Counted from the stretch's first letter, positions 25,860 through 33,682 are shown. The stretch: DNA of 64,000 nt from Hymenobacter norwichensis DSM 15439 (GCF_000420705.1 NZ_ATVL01000001.1:1-64000); one strand, 5' to 3'. The notes: generated by a model from the sequence alone, not told the origin. Made by a program: numbers and translations.

Positions 25860-26824
25860 GACTGCACCCCACTCTTGTCCGCCTCGGCTTATTCGCCCTG
25901 TCGATATCGGCCCTGCCTGCTACGGCCCAAAAGTCTATCGCTACTCGCCGGTCGATGACCTCGGCTCAGCTGCTGGGTAACTTCTCGCCACCGGCACCCA
26001 GCGCCCCAGCTGCGGCACCGGCACCCATGCCGAAGATGCTCAGCCTCGGGGAACAGAACTACATCGGCTCGTATCACCTGGGCGTTGGTTTCCAGAAAAC
26101 CACCCACCTGATTTTCCCTTACGCCGTGACCTACGTTGACCTGGGCAATTCGGGCATTATTGCCGACAAAGCGCAGGGGGCGGAAAACATCGTCAAGCTC
26201 AAGGCCAATCGGCAAAGCTTTCCCCAAACCAACATGACGGTGGTAACGGCCGATGGGCGGCTGTATTCCTTCCTGATCGATTATGAGCAAGACCCACGTG
26301 TTCTGAACTACAACCTGACCACCGGTGCCGGCGACGCCTCGCCCGTTATGCCGATGGCCATGTTCTCCAATCTGAGCATGACCCAGACCGAGATGGAAAA
26401 CTACTCGCGTATCGTCCTCAAGAAAAAGAAGATGCTGCGCACCAAAGAGGTGAAGGATGATATTACCCTGGCCCTGCAAGGCATGTACACCAAGGATGAT
26501 ATGTTCTTTCTGCCCCTCTACATGTTCAACAAGTCCAATATTAACTACGACGTGGACTTTGTGAAATTCTACATCCGGGATAAGAAGCTGGCGAAACGCA
26601 CGGCAATTCAGGAATCGGAGTTGGCCCCGTTGTTCGTTTACAATTCCACCCAGACTACTATTCCCGGCCCGGGTGGCATGGACCAGGTGTACGTACTCCG
26701 AAAATTCACTATTCCCGATGACAAGAACCTGGTGGTGGAGATGTTCGAGCGCGGCGGGGGCCGGCACCTCACTTTCAACGTGACCAACGAAGATATTCTG
26801 AAGGCCCGCAAACTAAAACGCTAA
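25856..26824 (+). CDS. traN: TraN (DUF4138), VirB9-like
   Basis: A 322-residue secreted protein with a signal peptide (about 1-24, ending ATAQ). The segment YHLGVGFQKTTHLIFPYAVTYVDLG is the diagnostic start of the DUF4138 domain, and the C-terminus has the beta-rich form of VirB9 proteins. The ATGA start overlaps traM by four bases. It is the last large tra gene; a hairpin follows at 26867-26893. Confidence 0.85.
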   Translation: MRLHPTLVRLGLFALSISALPATAQKSIATRRSMTSAQLLGNFSPPAPSAPAAAPAPMPKMLSLGEQNYIGSYHLGVGFQKTTHLIFPYAVTYVDLGNSGIIADKAQGAENIVKLKANRQSFPQTNMTVVTADGRLYSFLIDYEQDPRVLNYNLTTGAGDASPVMPMAMFSNLSMTQTEMENYSRIVLKKKKMLRTKEVKDDITLALQGMYTKDDMFFLPLYMFNKSNINYDVDFVKFYIRDKKLAKRTAIQESELAPLFVYNSTQTTIPGPGGMDQVYVLRKFTIPDDKNLVVEMFERGGGRHLTFNVTNEDILKARKLKR

Positions 26825-26866
26825 GCTACTGGCGCCGCGGTGCAACACGTGGTGCTGTAGTTGGGC

Positions 26867-26893
26867 AAGGGTATAGCACGTTGCTATACCCTT
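26867..26893 (+). terminator. Hairpin after traN
   Basis: Perfect 12-bp arms AAGGGTATAGCA and TGCTATACCCTT around a 3-base loop, 43 bp past the traN stop codon. The downstream sequence CTTCGTTTCC is only partly T-rich, so it may be a partial terminator or an mRNA-end stabiliser. Confidence 0.6.
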
Positions 26894-27003
26894 CTTCGTT
26901 TCCAGGTGGCACCAATATTGTAGGATTTCGTATGTTAGCTACGAGAATGAAGGCTACTCGTGGCAGCGTTATCTATTCTAGCTTTCGCTTTATCCCTACC
27001 ACT

Positions 27004-27174
27004 ATGCGCAAGTTCCTGATCATTGTGGCCTTGGCCATCTTTCTTTATAGCCCTTATGGACCCAGCTGGGGACAGTTTGCGGTAAACGCTGCCATCGTGC
27101 TGAGCATCTTCAGCTTTCTCGGCAAGCACCAACCCAAGCACCGGTACCACGACGAACACGAAGAGTACCACTAG
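27004..27174 (+). CDS. Small membrane protein, unknown
   Basis: A 56-residue protein: two hydrophobic stretches (about 3-18 and 21-38), then a His/Glu-rich tail (KHQPKHRYHDEHEEYH). I chose the ATG at 27004 because the longer frame from 26881 begins inside the traN hairpin. It is followed six bases later by another tiny gene. No family was recognised. Position suggests a tra-linked accessory protein. Confidence 0.4.
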   Translation: MRKFLIIVALAIFLYSPYGPSWGQFAVNAAIVLSIFSFLGKHQPKHRYHDEHEEYH

Positions 27175-27180
27175 ACCCTT

Positions 27181-27315
27181 ATGTTCTCGACTTTCGACCC
27201 TTTGCTATTTGTGCGGATCGTGGGTAGCTCCTTTGTAGGCGGCTACCTGGTTTGCCTGATGTTCAAAGAGATATTCGGCTACAACGTCGGCCGTCGCAAA
27301 GGCCCAAAACCTTGA
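27181..27315 (+). CDS. Tiny membrane protein, unknown
   Basis: A 44-residue frame, ATG to TGA. One hydrophobic helix (about 8-28, LLFVRIVGSSFVGGYLVCLMF) is followed by a basic tail (GRRKGPKP). It comes six bases after the preceding small gene and ends 25 bp before a strong terminator, so it is placed as the last gene of the operon. No function is known. Confidence 0.4.
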   Translation: MFSTFDPLLFVRIVGSSFVGGYLVCLMFKEIFGYNVGRRKGPKP

Positions 27316-27339
27316 TGCAACCGTGCATTTTATTTATAC

Positions 27340-27373
27340 AAAAGCCCCAACGCGCATTGCATTGGGGCTTTTT
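27340..27373 (+). terminator. Rho-independent terminator of the transfer operon
   Basis: AAAAGCCCCAA pairs with TTGGGGCTTTT, followed by TTTG. It lies 25 bp after the last small gene. The A-rich left side also lets it act on leftward transcripts. Confidence 0.8.
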
Positions 27374-27401
27374 GTTGATGTAATTCTACATTAAAAACTG
27401 T

Positions 27402-27590
27402 TTACTCAATCTGAAGCCAGGTGCGACAAGTCATGCAGTTGGTGCACCGCATCTTGAGTTCGGTTACGCTGCCGTGAATGCTTAACACTTCTTCATGCGT
27501 GTGCAGGGTTTCGTCCTGGCAAGTCACGCAGTTGAGCAGCTCAGCGTTGCTGATCATTTCTTCTAGGAAATCCAGTTGGTCGGCTTGCAT
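27402..27590 (-). CDS. Small zinc-ribbon-like protein
   Basis: A 62-residue protein with two cysteine pairs, NCVTC and RCTNCMTC, and a histidine in between, the pattern of a small metal-binding ribbon. The start at 27590 gives MQADQLDFLEEM; a longer form from 27785 would add 65 Arg/Pro-rich residues and looks non-native. It stands alone on the minus strand, with its end facing the tra terminator. No function is assigned. Confidence 0.45.
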   Translation of the reverse strand: MQADQLDFLEEMISNAELLNCVTCQDETLHTHEEVLSIHGSVTELKMRCTNCMTCRTWLQIE

Positions 27591-27932
27591 AGTGCGGTGG
27601 GGTAGCGAGGTAAGCAAGATATCAAATTGGCCAGATATGGGTTCCGCAATGGGTCGCGCCGCCCAGTGCCTTAACTTCTGATTTCCCTCTTTTCCCGTCC
27701 TGCCCGCTGGCCTTGCTATTTGGCCGCTGTAGTCTTCGCTCGGGTTGGGGTGTATTCTTTCCCGTTCGGAGGTCTGATCGTTCAATACGTGTCAGCCTTG
27801 CGTCAAATTCGCCCGTTCTCGCTTCGTTGGCCCGGCCCATCATCCCTCTAAAAGCTATTTTTTGATTCGCTTCTCTGTGGTCGTAAGAGGGTATTCTTAA
27901 TCTTCTCCTTTTCTATCTTAGTAGGAGTAGGT

Positions 27933-28077
27933 GAACGAAAACCTACAAGTGGGGGAATGAAAACCTACACACACAGGGAACGAAAACCTACAGTGGAGAA
28001 TGAAAACCTACAGCTTGGTGAACCAAAAGATACAGGCGGTGAATAAAAACCTACAGGATGGTGAATGAAAAGATACA
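27933..28077 (+). repeat. Second iteron set: seven copies of GAAYGAAAACCTACA
   Basis: Seven 15-bp direct repeats start at 27933, 27955, 27978, 27998, 28020, 28041 and 28063. Spacing is 20-23 bp. Copies 5 and 7 read AAAAGATACA instead of AAAACCTACA. The sequence is unrelated to the iterons at 4581-5126. An AT-rich stretch (28078-28140) follows and the probable initiator gene ends at 28158, so this is a candidate second origin. Confidence 0.85.
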
Positions 28078-28157
28078 GTATATAAAAGCATAAAAAAGAC
28101 CATCCCGCATATAGCAAAATGGACTTTTTAATACCTTATAAAACAGCCTTGTTGTAC

Positions 28158-29171
28158 TCAGGAATGCAGTTTTTCGGTAAGCTTCAGTACTTGCTGCTGT
28201 CCCTGTTGCCGCGCCTGATTCTGCCGCTGTTGCTCGGTGGCTAGGCGCTGCTGCTCGGCCTCCTGCTCACGCTGGCCAGCCTTCTTGGTTAGGATAACTT
28301 GGTAGGCTGCTGGGCGCGTACCATCAGGCAGCCGCCGCACGGCGCCAGCATCCACTTTCTCAATACGAGCCGTGAAGGGTATACTGCCCAAAGTACAAAC
28401 CCGCTCTAAGTATCCCCGTAGCAGGCTGGCGGCTTTCTTGGCCGGCGTCTTAACGAAGCCCGCTATTTCCATCAGCTCCGAAAAGTTCTCGGTGAATTCG
28501 TTCTTGCCTTTGTTGTCGGCGCTGCACCACAGGCCCCAGGCATACCGCATGCGCAGATACAGGAAGCGGCCGACGGTCCAGCTGCTGCCCTGCTTGGCAT
28601 GGTCGGTGCCGGTCGTGCGTAGGCTCACGTAATCCGGGATGGTGATGAGCTGACTCAGGAAGTGATTGTTCTGCACGAAGTCGGGGTTGATTTCCACCGT
28701 ATAGCGCACAAACGCCCGACTGCTGCGCACAATCTCCAACCCACGGAATACCTTCAGCGAGCTAAGCTTGTAGCGCTCTTGGCGCCGCTGATCGACGACG
28801 CGATACTCCTTGTCGGTATACGCAATTGAGTTGGTTGACATACTGAACATCGTCGCATCGAGGATGCAACGGCCGTAGTCTTTGCGCAGCTTTTCTTTGT
28901 AGGCAAAGATAGCCTCCCCACCTGGCGTGAGGGGCTTGAGAACACTAGTCCGACGTTGAGCAAACAGCCGATAGAAGTCCGCTGCGTGGAAAGTGATGCT
29001 GGGCGCTGGTATCAGCAGATCCAGCCGCTCCCGAAAGTTGGGAACAAACGACTCCTTGGCGGCCCACACAAGCAGGTCAATGGCCAAGCTACCGTAGGGC
29101 CCAAATTGCAGGACCTCGTGCGGGTATCTGCATATATTAGAATCCAAGTAGATTTTCTCTACATTTGCCAT
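28158..29171 (-). CDS. Probable second plasmid replication initiator
   Basis: A 337-residue protein of no firmly recognised family. It seems to have two mixed alpha/beta domains: about 10-170, with LLIPAPSITFHAADFYRLFAQRR, and about 175-290, with a winged-helix-like run (FLYLRMRYAWGLWCSADNKG, FSELMEIAGFVKTPAKKAASLLRGYLE). The tail (298-330) is Gln/Glu-rich. This two-domain plan and the seven iterons just past its 3' end are the grounds for calling it an initiator. It is not similar at sight to the Rep_3 protein at 3209. Confidence 0.5.
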   Translation of the reverse strand: MANVEKIYLDSNICRYPHEVLQFGPYGSLAIDLLVWAAKESFVPNFRERLDLLIPAPSITFHAADFYRLFAQRRTSVLKPLTPGGEAIFAYKEKLRKDYGRCILDATMFSMSTNSIAYTDKEYRVVDQRRQERYKLSSLKVFRGLEIVRSSRAFVRYTVEINPDFVQNNHFLSQLITIPDYVSLRTTGTDHAKQGSSWTVGRFLYLRMRYAWGLWCSADNKGKNEFTENFSELMEIAGFVKTPAKKAASLLRGYLERVCTLGSIPFTARIEKVDAGAVRRLPDGTRPAAYQVILTKKAGQREQEAEQQRLATEQQRQNQARQQGQQQVLKLTEKLHS

Positions 29172-29191
29172 GCGAATATTATTTCATTAAT

Positions 29192-29258
29192 GGCAAGCTT
29201 CGGTTGCACGAAGCCTGCCGTTTCCGACGGGAGCCCTTGGTTGCACAGGGGCTCCCGT
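29192..29258. promoter_or_regulatory. Twin hairpins with the same loop, upstream of the second initiator
   Basis: Hairpin 1 pairs GGCAaGCTTCG with CGAAGCcTGCC (29192-29219, one mismatch). Hairpin 2 pairs ACGGGAGCCC with GGGCTCCCGT (29227-29258). Both expose GGTTGCAC at the loop. They lie in the leader of the initiator gene starting at 29171. Paired stem-loops in a rep leader can be targets or products of a countertranscript RNA; neither has a T-run expected of a terminator. Confidence 0.45.
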
Positions 29259-29314
29259 TGTGTTTACACTCATGTGAGCAACTAGTTCCGAAAGGTAGCC
29301 AATCCCCCCACATT

Positions 29315-29330
29315 GTTTCTATTTAGGAAC
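29315..29330. promoter_or_regulatory. Operator-like dyad, site A
   Basis: GTTTCTATTTAGGAAC is a near-perfect 16-bp dyad. Its reverse complement agrees at 15 of 16 positions with the centre of the large palindrome at 33637-33682. It lies between the small HTH gene (3' end at 29370) and the second initiator, so a shared regulator is possible. Confidence 0.4.
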
Positions 29331-29369
29331 AGTATTTTCACCGCAAAGAATAGACTTTATAAGTCAGCC

Positions 29370-29684
29370 CTACTCCTGAGCCTTGGGCTTACGTGGGGAA
29401 TACTTGCGGCCGATAACCTGCTCCGGTATCTGATTTAGCTGCTCTATTACTTCTTTATTGCGGCTTACCTCAGCCAACACAATCTTGATCACCTGTTCGA
29501 CTGGGCGCTTGATCATCTTCGCCACACCCATCATCTCGGCCACAGTCAACAAGGATGGATCAGCCTCTTTACGCTTCAGCACCCCGAAGCCGACGCCCAT
29601 CACCTTCATGAAGTCTCGGTCAGTGAATTGATCTCTTTCCCTTATCAATTGGCTGAAGGTCTGTGGGGTGTCGTTATTTTTCAT
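29370..29684 (-). CDS. Small HTH-like protein, unknown
   Basis: A 104-residue protein. FSQLIRERDQFTDRDFMKVMGVGFGVLKRKEADPSLLTVAEMMGVAKMIKRPVEQVIKIV resembles a helix-turn-helix regulator (TVAEMMGVAKMIKRP is the likely second domain half). It ends in a basic tail (GRKYSPRKPK). I chose ATG 29684; ATG 29696 would add four residues, and the open frame further upstream overlaps the preceding gene and is Arg/Pro-rich. A plasmid regulator role is inferred. Confidence 0.5.
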   Translation of the reverse strand: MKNNDTPQTFSQLIRERDQFTDRDFMKVMGVGFGVLKRKEADPSLLTVAEMMGVAKMIKRPVEQVIKIVLAEVSRNKEVIEQLNQIPEQVIGRKYSPRKPKAQE

Positions 29685-29727
29685 CAGTGCTAACATTTCA
29701 GGCGAAAGTAGCGGAAGCGCCTCAGCA

Positions 29728-30165
29728 TTAAAACTGCGGGTCGGCCTCGGGCTGTGAAGCCGGCGCCGGGGCCTCACCCAACCACACCACCTCCGGGCGT
29801 GGCTCAGGCGAATAATAGAGGCCAAAATTACTGTGCACGTTGGAGACGCCGTTTTTGGCATTGCGCGCGGAAAGCATCGTTTTATACACCTCGTAGCTCA
29901 GCTAGGCGGCCTGGCGCTCTAGGTGGCCGTCGATGTAGCCGACGCCCAGGCTGTGGCCCCAGCCGTGCAGCTCGGGCCACACCAGCTTGCGGAAGGGCAG
30001 CAAGGTTTCCTCTATCTGCTCCACGTCCACGTTTAGCATCCGCTGCGAGCTATCGAGGCTGGCGGGCAACCGGTCTGTCTGGCCCCAAAGGAAGCGACCG
30101 TAAAACTCCAGCGCCTCCGTTACAATGGCGGCATACTTGTCAGAAAGAGTAAGTTGGCAGGGCAT
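29728..30165 (-). pseudogene. Hypothetical gene interrupted by an in-frame amber codon
   Basis: The frame from ATG 30165 runs 87 codons to a TAG at 29902-29904, and then continues in the same frame for 57 more codons to TAA at 29728. The part after TAG (LSYEVYKTMLSARNAKNGVSN) reads as normal protein. A single CAG-to-TAG change would explain it, so the intact protein would be 145 residues. It could be a recent pseudogene, a readthrough gene or a sequencing error. No family was recognised. Confidence 0.6.
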
Positions 30166-30238
30166 TTGGGCTTAGGGAAGAAATTAAAACTAGCTATACC
30201 AGATATTTGAGGCTAGTCAGGTAAATACCCATTTAGCA

Positions 30239-30916
30239 ATGATGAATACAGAGAAAAACAAAATTGAAAAAGCAGTAGAAGACGGTTTAAGTAAGCCTGC
30301 CTTTGACTTGACACAGGATTATGCCGAACTAGGCTTAGATAGCTTTCTCGATAACCCAGCTCTAAAGGAATTACCTCTTGTGAAATCTATTGTCGGCGTT
30401 GTTCGGGGCGGAATGGCAATCCGGGAAATATGGCTGGCAAAAAAGCTACTGACCTTTCTAAGTGAGTTTCACAATGGAAAACTTACAGAGGAAAGGAAGC
30501 AGGAATTTCTAACCAAATTCAGGGAAGACACAAAGTATCGAGTCTCAGTAGTCGAGCATGTTGTTGTGCTCAATGACCGCTTTATCAGCGTGGAGAAGTC
30601 CAAGATACTAGCCAACTTGTTTCAAGCTCACATTAATGGAAAGTTCGTCTGGGAAGCATTCTGCCAATTATCAGAGTGTTTAGATACCCTGCACACTAGG
30701 GCTTTTGCCGTCCTTCACAATTCAGCTAACTCAGATGATCCTTTCCATTTTAAAACTCATGATTACGACGTAGATGGAGGGGGGGTGCTGTTTAGCGCTG
30801 GTCTTTGTATCGTTCATGGCAATCATTATAGTGTCAATGCATATGGACAGTACTTGTACTATTATGGCATTAAAGGCGACATTGACTTTACCTTTCCAAA
30901 ACAAGAATCAAACTAA
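30239..30916 (+). CDS. AT-rich orphan protein, unknown function
   Basis: A 225-residue protein. Residues about 1-130 are helical (LPLVKSIVGVVRGGMAIREIWLAKKLLTFLSEF, then SVEKSKILANLFQAHINGKFVWEAF); the rest is beta-rich with aromatic residues. Base composition is clearly more AT-rich than its neighbours, and it is the only plus-strand gene between minus-strand blocks, suggesting separate acquisition. The helical half reminds me of uncharacterised proteins with PIV..IVG....IRD...KLL.FL that recur in accessory regions, but this recollection was not checked. Confidence 0.5.
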   Translation: MMNTEKNKIEKAVEDGLSKPAFDLTQDYAELGLDSFLDNPALKELPLVKSIVGVVRGGMAIREIWLAKKLLTFLSEFHNGKLTEERKQEFLTKFREDTKYRVSVVEHVVVLNDRFISVEKSKILANLFQAHINGKFVWEAFCQLSECLDTLHTRAFAVLHNSANSDDPFHFKTHDYDVDGGGVLFSAGLCIVHGNHYSVNAYGQYLYYYGIKGDIDFTFPKQESN

Positions 30917-30988
30917 AGGGAAGAAAAAGGGCGGCACCGGCAAACCCCGGCCACTGCATGAGCAAGGCCGGGGCCGCGGTACTGGCCG

Positions 30989-32545
30989 CTACTTGCGGGC
31001 GCGAAGGGTTACAGGGTCGTACTCCTTGGCTAGTTGCTCCTGTGCGGCTTCTGCTAGGCCAGCGGTAAGCACTTCCCTGTTGAGCAGCCGCACTACCTTG
31101 TCTTGATAGTTGTCGAACTCGTAGCTCAGGTTGTAGTGAACCACGACGAACAGCAGCAGCCGCGAAAGCTCGGCTTCGGTGGGCGCTACCTGCATGGCTT
31201 GCTCTCGAATCAGCCGCTTTTCCTCGCCATAGGCGTGGGTTTTCTGCTCCGGCTTCTGCCAGCCCCATTCTTTTACCAATGCCGCAAACAAGCGAGGTTC
31301 CTCAGCTCCTTGCCGGTTGCGTTGCAGCTGGTCGGCAATCAACTCGGCCAGAAAGATGCGGCGGGCCTCGGCTCCGGCCTCATCGGTCCCACCCAGCAGC
31401 GCGGCGGCGCGTTGGGCAATCACGAGCTTGGTTGCTTCGTGGGTCAGGCGCTTGCGGCGGCTCTCCTTGTTCTGCTCCCCCCGGCTCTTTTCGGACTTGG
31501 CTGGGCCAATGAGCAAGATTCGCACGGCTTTCCCCTGCTGCGGTCCATCGACGTACACCCCGAACTCAACTCCTTTTTTCTTCTTGGTGAGTTCATAGCG
31601 GCCCATTGGCAGGGCACCGGCTGGCGCGTTGTAGGTGCTGCTGGATATGCGGCGGGCGGGCTGCTCCGGCGTACTGTTCTCGGCTAGGGCTTGCTCGGTG
31701 CGCAGGGTGAGCTTCTTGCCCCAGCAAGCATTATCTAGGCAGGTATCTTTGGCCGTAACCTCCTGCATAAATAGCAACGACTGGCAGCTGCTGCGCTTGG
31801 GGCAAGCAGTGCAGGCCCCGGCGACAGGGTACAACGTGGCATCTTCCAAATCCCACGGCGCACTATTCAGCACCCGCATTTCACTGTTCAGCCAGTTCTT
31901 TACCGATAGTTCGGTAATCTGCTGGTACCGGTACTGCTGGGCCTTCTCGGTGTGCATTCGCTGCTGCACCGAATGAGGCCAGCGGGCCAATTCTTCGGCG
32001 GCGCTCAGGGTCATTTTATTGCTCCGTAGCGCTTCCATCCACACCGGCAACAACTCGCTAATGGCGCGGCGCTGCGCCACCCACAGCAGAGGCTTGCCTA
32101 GTCGGCTGGCAATTTCTTGATAGCTGGCCCCGTTGGCGCTCAGGCGGGCCACGGCCACCGCTTCGTCGGCGGGGTGGGGGTTCTCGCGTTGCAGGTTCTC
32201 AATCAGGCGGGCTTCCTCGGCTTGCTGCTCGGACATTTCCCGAACGTTGGCCAGGATGGTAGGCAGCTCGGCCAACTCGTGGGCAGCATAGCGGCGGGCA
32301 CCGGCCACGAGGGCCAAGTACTTGCCCTCTAGCGGCTCCACCAGCGGGCGCACGGTAATGGGCTGAATCAAGCCCGACTGCTTGATGCTCTCGGCCAACT
32401 CGGCCAAGCCCTCGGCACTCATGGCGGTTCGGTAGTTGCCGCCGATGTAAATATGGGCCAGCGGGACGTGGCGCAACTCCACCCCCAGCAGGGGCATAGA
32501 ATCGGCGGTAAAATCAGGGGAAATAGTGATGGGTTGGGCGCTCAT
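30989..32545 (-). CDS. ParB/Srx-family protein with a cysteine cluster
   Basis: A 518-residue protein. The N-terminal ParB domain (about 28-125) has the pattern IYIGGNYR, LAELAESIKQSGLIQPITVRP, LVAGARRYAAHEL and ARLIENLQREN. A helix-turn-helix (SYQEIASRLGKPLLWVAQRRAI) follows. A cluster of cysteines (CTACPKRSSC, then CLDNACW) at about 252-285 is shared with ParB-like proteins of the PRTRC type. The C-terminal part is helical and basic. No parA is adjacent, so it may regulate genes or act with one of the distant ParA proteins. Confidence 0.8.
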   Translation of the reverse strand: MSAQPITISPDFTADSMPLLGVELRHVPLAHIYIGGNYRTAMSAEGLAELAESIKQSGLIQPITVRPLVEPLEGKYLALVAGARRYAAHELAELPTILANVREMSEQQAEEARLIENLQRENPHPADEAVAVARLSANGASYQEIASRLGKPLLWVAQRRAISELLPVWMEALRSNKMTLSAAEELARWPHSVQQRMHTEKAQQYRYQQITELSVKNWLNSEMRVLNSAPWDLEDATLYPVAGACTACPKRSSCQSLLFMQEVTAKDTCLDNACWGKKLTLRTEQALAENSTPEQPARRISSSTYNAPAGALPMGRYELTKKKKGVEFGVYVDGPQQGKAVRILLIGPAKSEKSRGEQNKESRRKRLTHEATKLVIAQRAAALLGGTDEAGAEARRIFLAELIADQLQRNRQGAEEPRLFAALVKEWGWQKPEQKTHAYGEEKRLIREQAMQVAPTEAELSRLLLFVVVHYNLSYEFDNYQDKVVRLLNREVLTAGLAEAAQEQLAKEYDPVTLRARK

Positions 32546-32602
32546 GACAAACAGTAAAAAGAGTGGGGTTGCAGTCTCCTTGTGCTTTGCTGTGCCCTAC
32601 TG

Positions 32603-32630
32603 GCACCGGATAGACTGGCCTATCCGGTGC
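32603..32630. terminator. Hairpin downstream of ardC
   Basis: GCACCGGATAG and CTATCCGGTGC form perfect 11-bp arms around a 6-base loop, 15 bp beyond the stop codon of the ArdC-like gene. No clear T-run follows on the minus strand, so it may be a terminator without a tract or an mRNA-end structure. Confidence 0.5.
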
Positions 32631-32645
32631 TTTCGGGAAGCCGGG

Positions 32646-33590
32646 TTAGGCGGCTTTCATGTTCGATTCTTCCAGTTGCGACTGTACCACGGGCTGATCC
32701 GTTGGTTCGTTGGGGCTCTGACCTAGTATCAGATTGAGCGCCTTCTGCGCGTGGCTGGCCGCTTTCACCAGCAGCGTTTTATCTCCTTTGAGCTTGCCCA
32801 ACCAGAATTGCAGGTAAGCGGCTGTATTGTCGTCGGTGGCTTCGGGGCTGATACCTGCGGCACCACAGAGAAAAGCGGCTCCCATTTCGGCGGTCAGTTC
32901 CTCGCGGGCGTATCCTTCGGCTCCTTTCACGGCCATGTTTTCGGCTAGGTCGGGGCGGTTCAGGCGGCAGCGGTGGCCGGTGGCGTGGGTCAGTTCGTGA
33001 AAAAGCGTCTGGTAATAGAGTTCAGCCGTGCGGAAGCTGCCGAAAGCGGGCATATTCACGGAGTCCGTAGTGGGCACATAGTAGGCGTTCTGGTCCATGT
33101 GGGTAATGCGGGGGCGCTCGGCCCAACCCATCACGATAGCCTCAGCCGCTTCTATTGGCTCATGGATGGCGGGGGCGGCTTGCGGCAAAACCAGGTTCAC
33201 GCCTTCCACATCGGCAATGTTGAACACAGTGGAATAGCTGGCGAACGGTATGCGCTTGGTTTCCCCTTCGGGCGCTTCCTTCTCAATTACATTGTAGAAG
33301 ATGATGGGAAAGCCCTTCGCGCCTTGGCGAATGTGCCCGCCTAGCTGCTTGGCTTGGCGGAAAGTCATAAACAGCGGCATTCCGTCACAGAGGAAGTGGA
33401 GCAAGAAGGCGTTGATGCCGGTGTACACGTGGCCGCTGACGTAGTTGCGGGGTGCGCCGAACGTGTGCCAAGGCTTCTGCCACGGAATCTGCCCGCCTTC
33501 CATCTTTTCCAAGATGCGGTCGGTAATGATCTGGTAAGCATCGGCTTTTGCAGTGCCGGTACTTGGGGTGATGTTGCGAATATTTTTCAC
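32646..33590 (-). CDS. ArdC-like antirestriction protein
   Basis: A 314-residue protein. The N-terminal ssDNA-binding domain of ArdC-type proteins (about 15-130, IPWQKPWHTFGAPRNYVSGHVYTGIN and GGHIRQGAKGFPIIFY) is followed by a zincin-like peptidase domain with HELTH at 198-202 (the HExxH zinc site) and a downstream EELTAEMGAAFL. ArdC proteins on conjugative plasmids protect incoming DNA against restriction. A large palindrome lies 47 bp upstream and may control early expression. Confidence 0.85.
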   Translation of the reverse strand: MKNIRNITPSTGTAKADAYQIITDRILEKMEGGQIPWQKPWHTFGAPRNYVSGHVYTGINAFLLHFLCDGMPLFMTFRQAKQLGGHIRQGAKGFPIIFYNVIEKEAPEGETKRIPFASYSTVFNIADVEGVNLVLPQAAPAIHEPIEAAEAIVMGWAERPRITHMDQNAYYVPTTDSVNMPAFGSFRTAELYYQTLFHELTHATGHRCRLNRPDLAENMAVKGAEGYAREELTAEMGAAFLCGAAGISPEATDDNTAAYLQFWLGKLKGDKTLLVKAASHAQKALNLILGQSPNEPTDQPVVQSQLEESNMKAA

Positions 33591-33636
33591 TGTACTAGGG
33601 CTTTAGAAAAGGGCTTTGTTGCTCTTTCTATACCCT

Positions 33637-33682
33637 AAAGATACCAACTTTGTTTCTAAATAGAAACAAAGTTGGTATCTTT
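33637..33682. promoter_or_regulatory. Perfect 21-bp-arm palindrome upstream of ardC (site B)
   Basis: Arms 33637-33657 and 33662-33682 are exact reverse complements around an AAAT loop. On the minus strand it contains TATCTTTA, one or two mismatches from the TAnnTTTG box, with TTTG about 22 bases upstream. Its centre GTTTCTAAATAGAAAC is shared (15/16) with the dyad at 29315. It can be an operator over the ardC promoter or a strong stem-loop terminator. Confidence 0.6.

Noticed and set aside
25889-26767. 292-codon minus-strand frame opposite traN
   Set aside because: Complementary-strand artefact of GC-rich coding DNA; traN has signal peptide and family motifs.
27933-28077. CRISPR-like reading of the seven GAAYGAAAACCTACA repeats
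   Set aside because: Repeats are 15 bp and gaps only 5-8 bp, far too short for spacers; the spacing of two helical turns fits iterons.
33637-33682. Transposon terminal inverted repeat
   Set aside because: The arms are adjacent with a 4-base loop, and no transposase lies nearby; an operator or hairpin is more likely.
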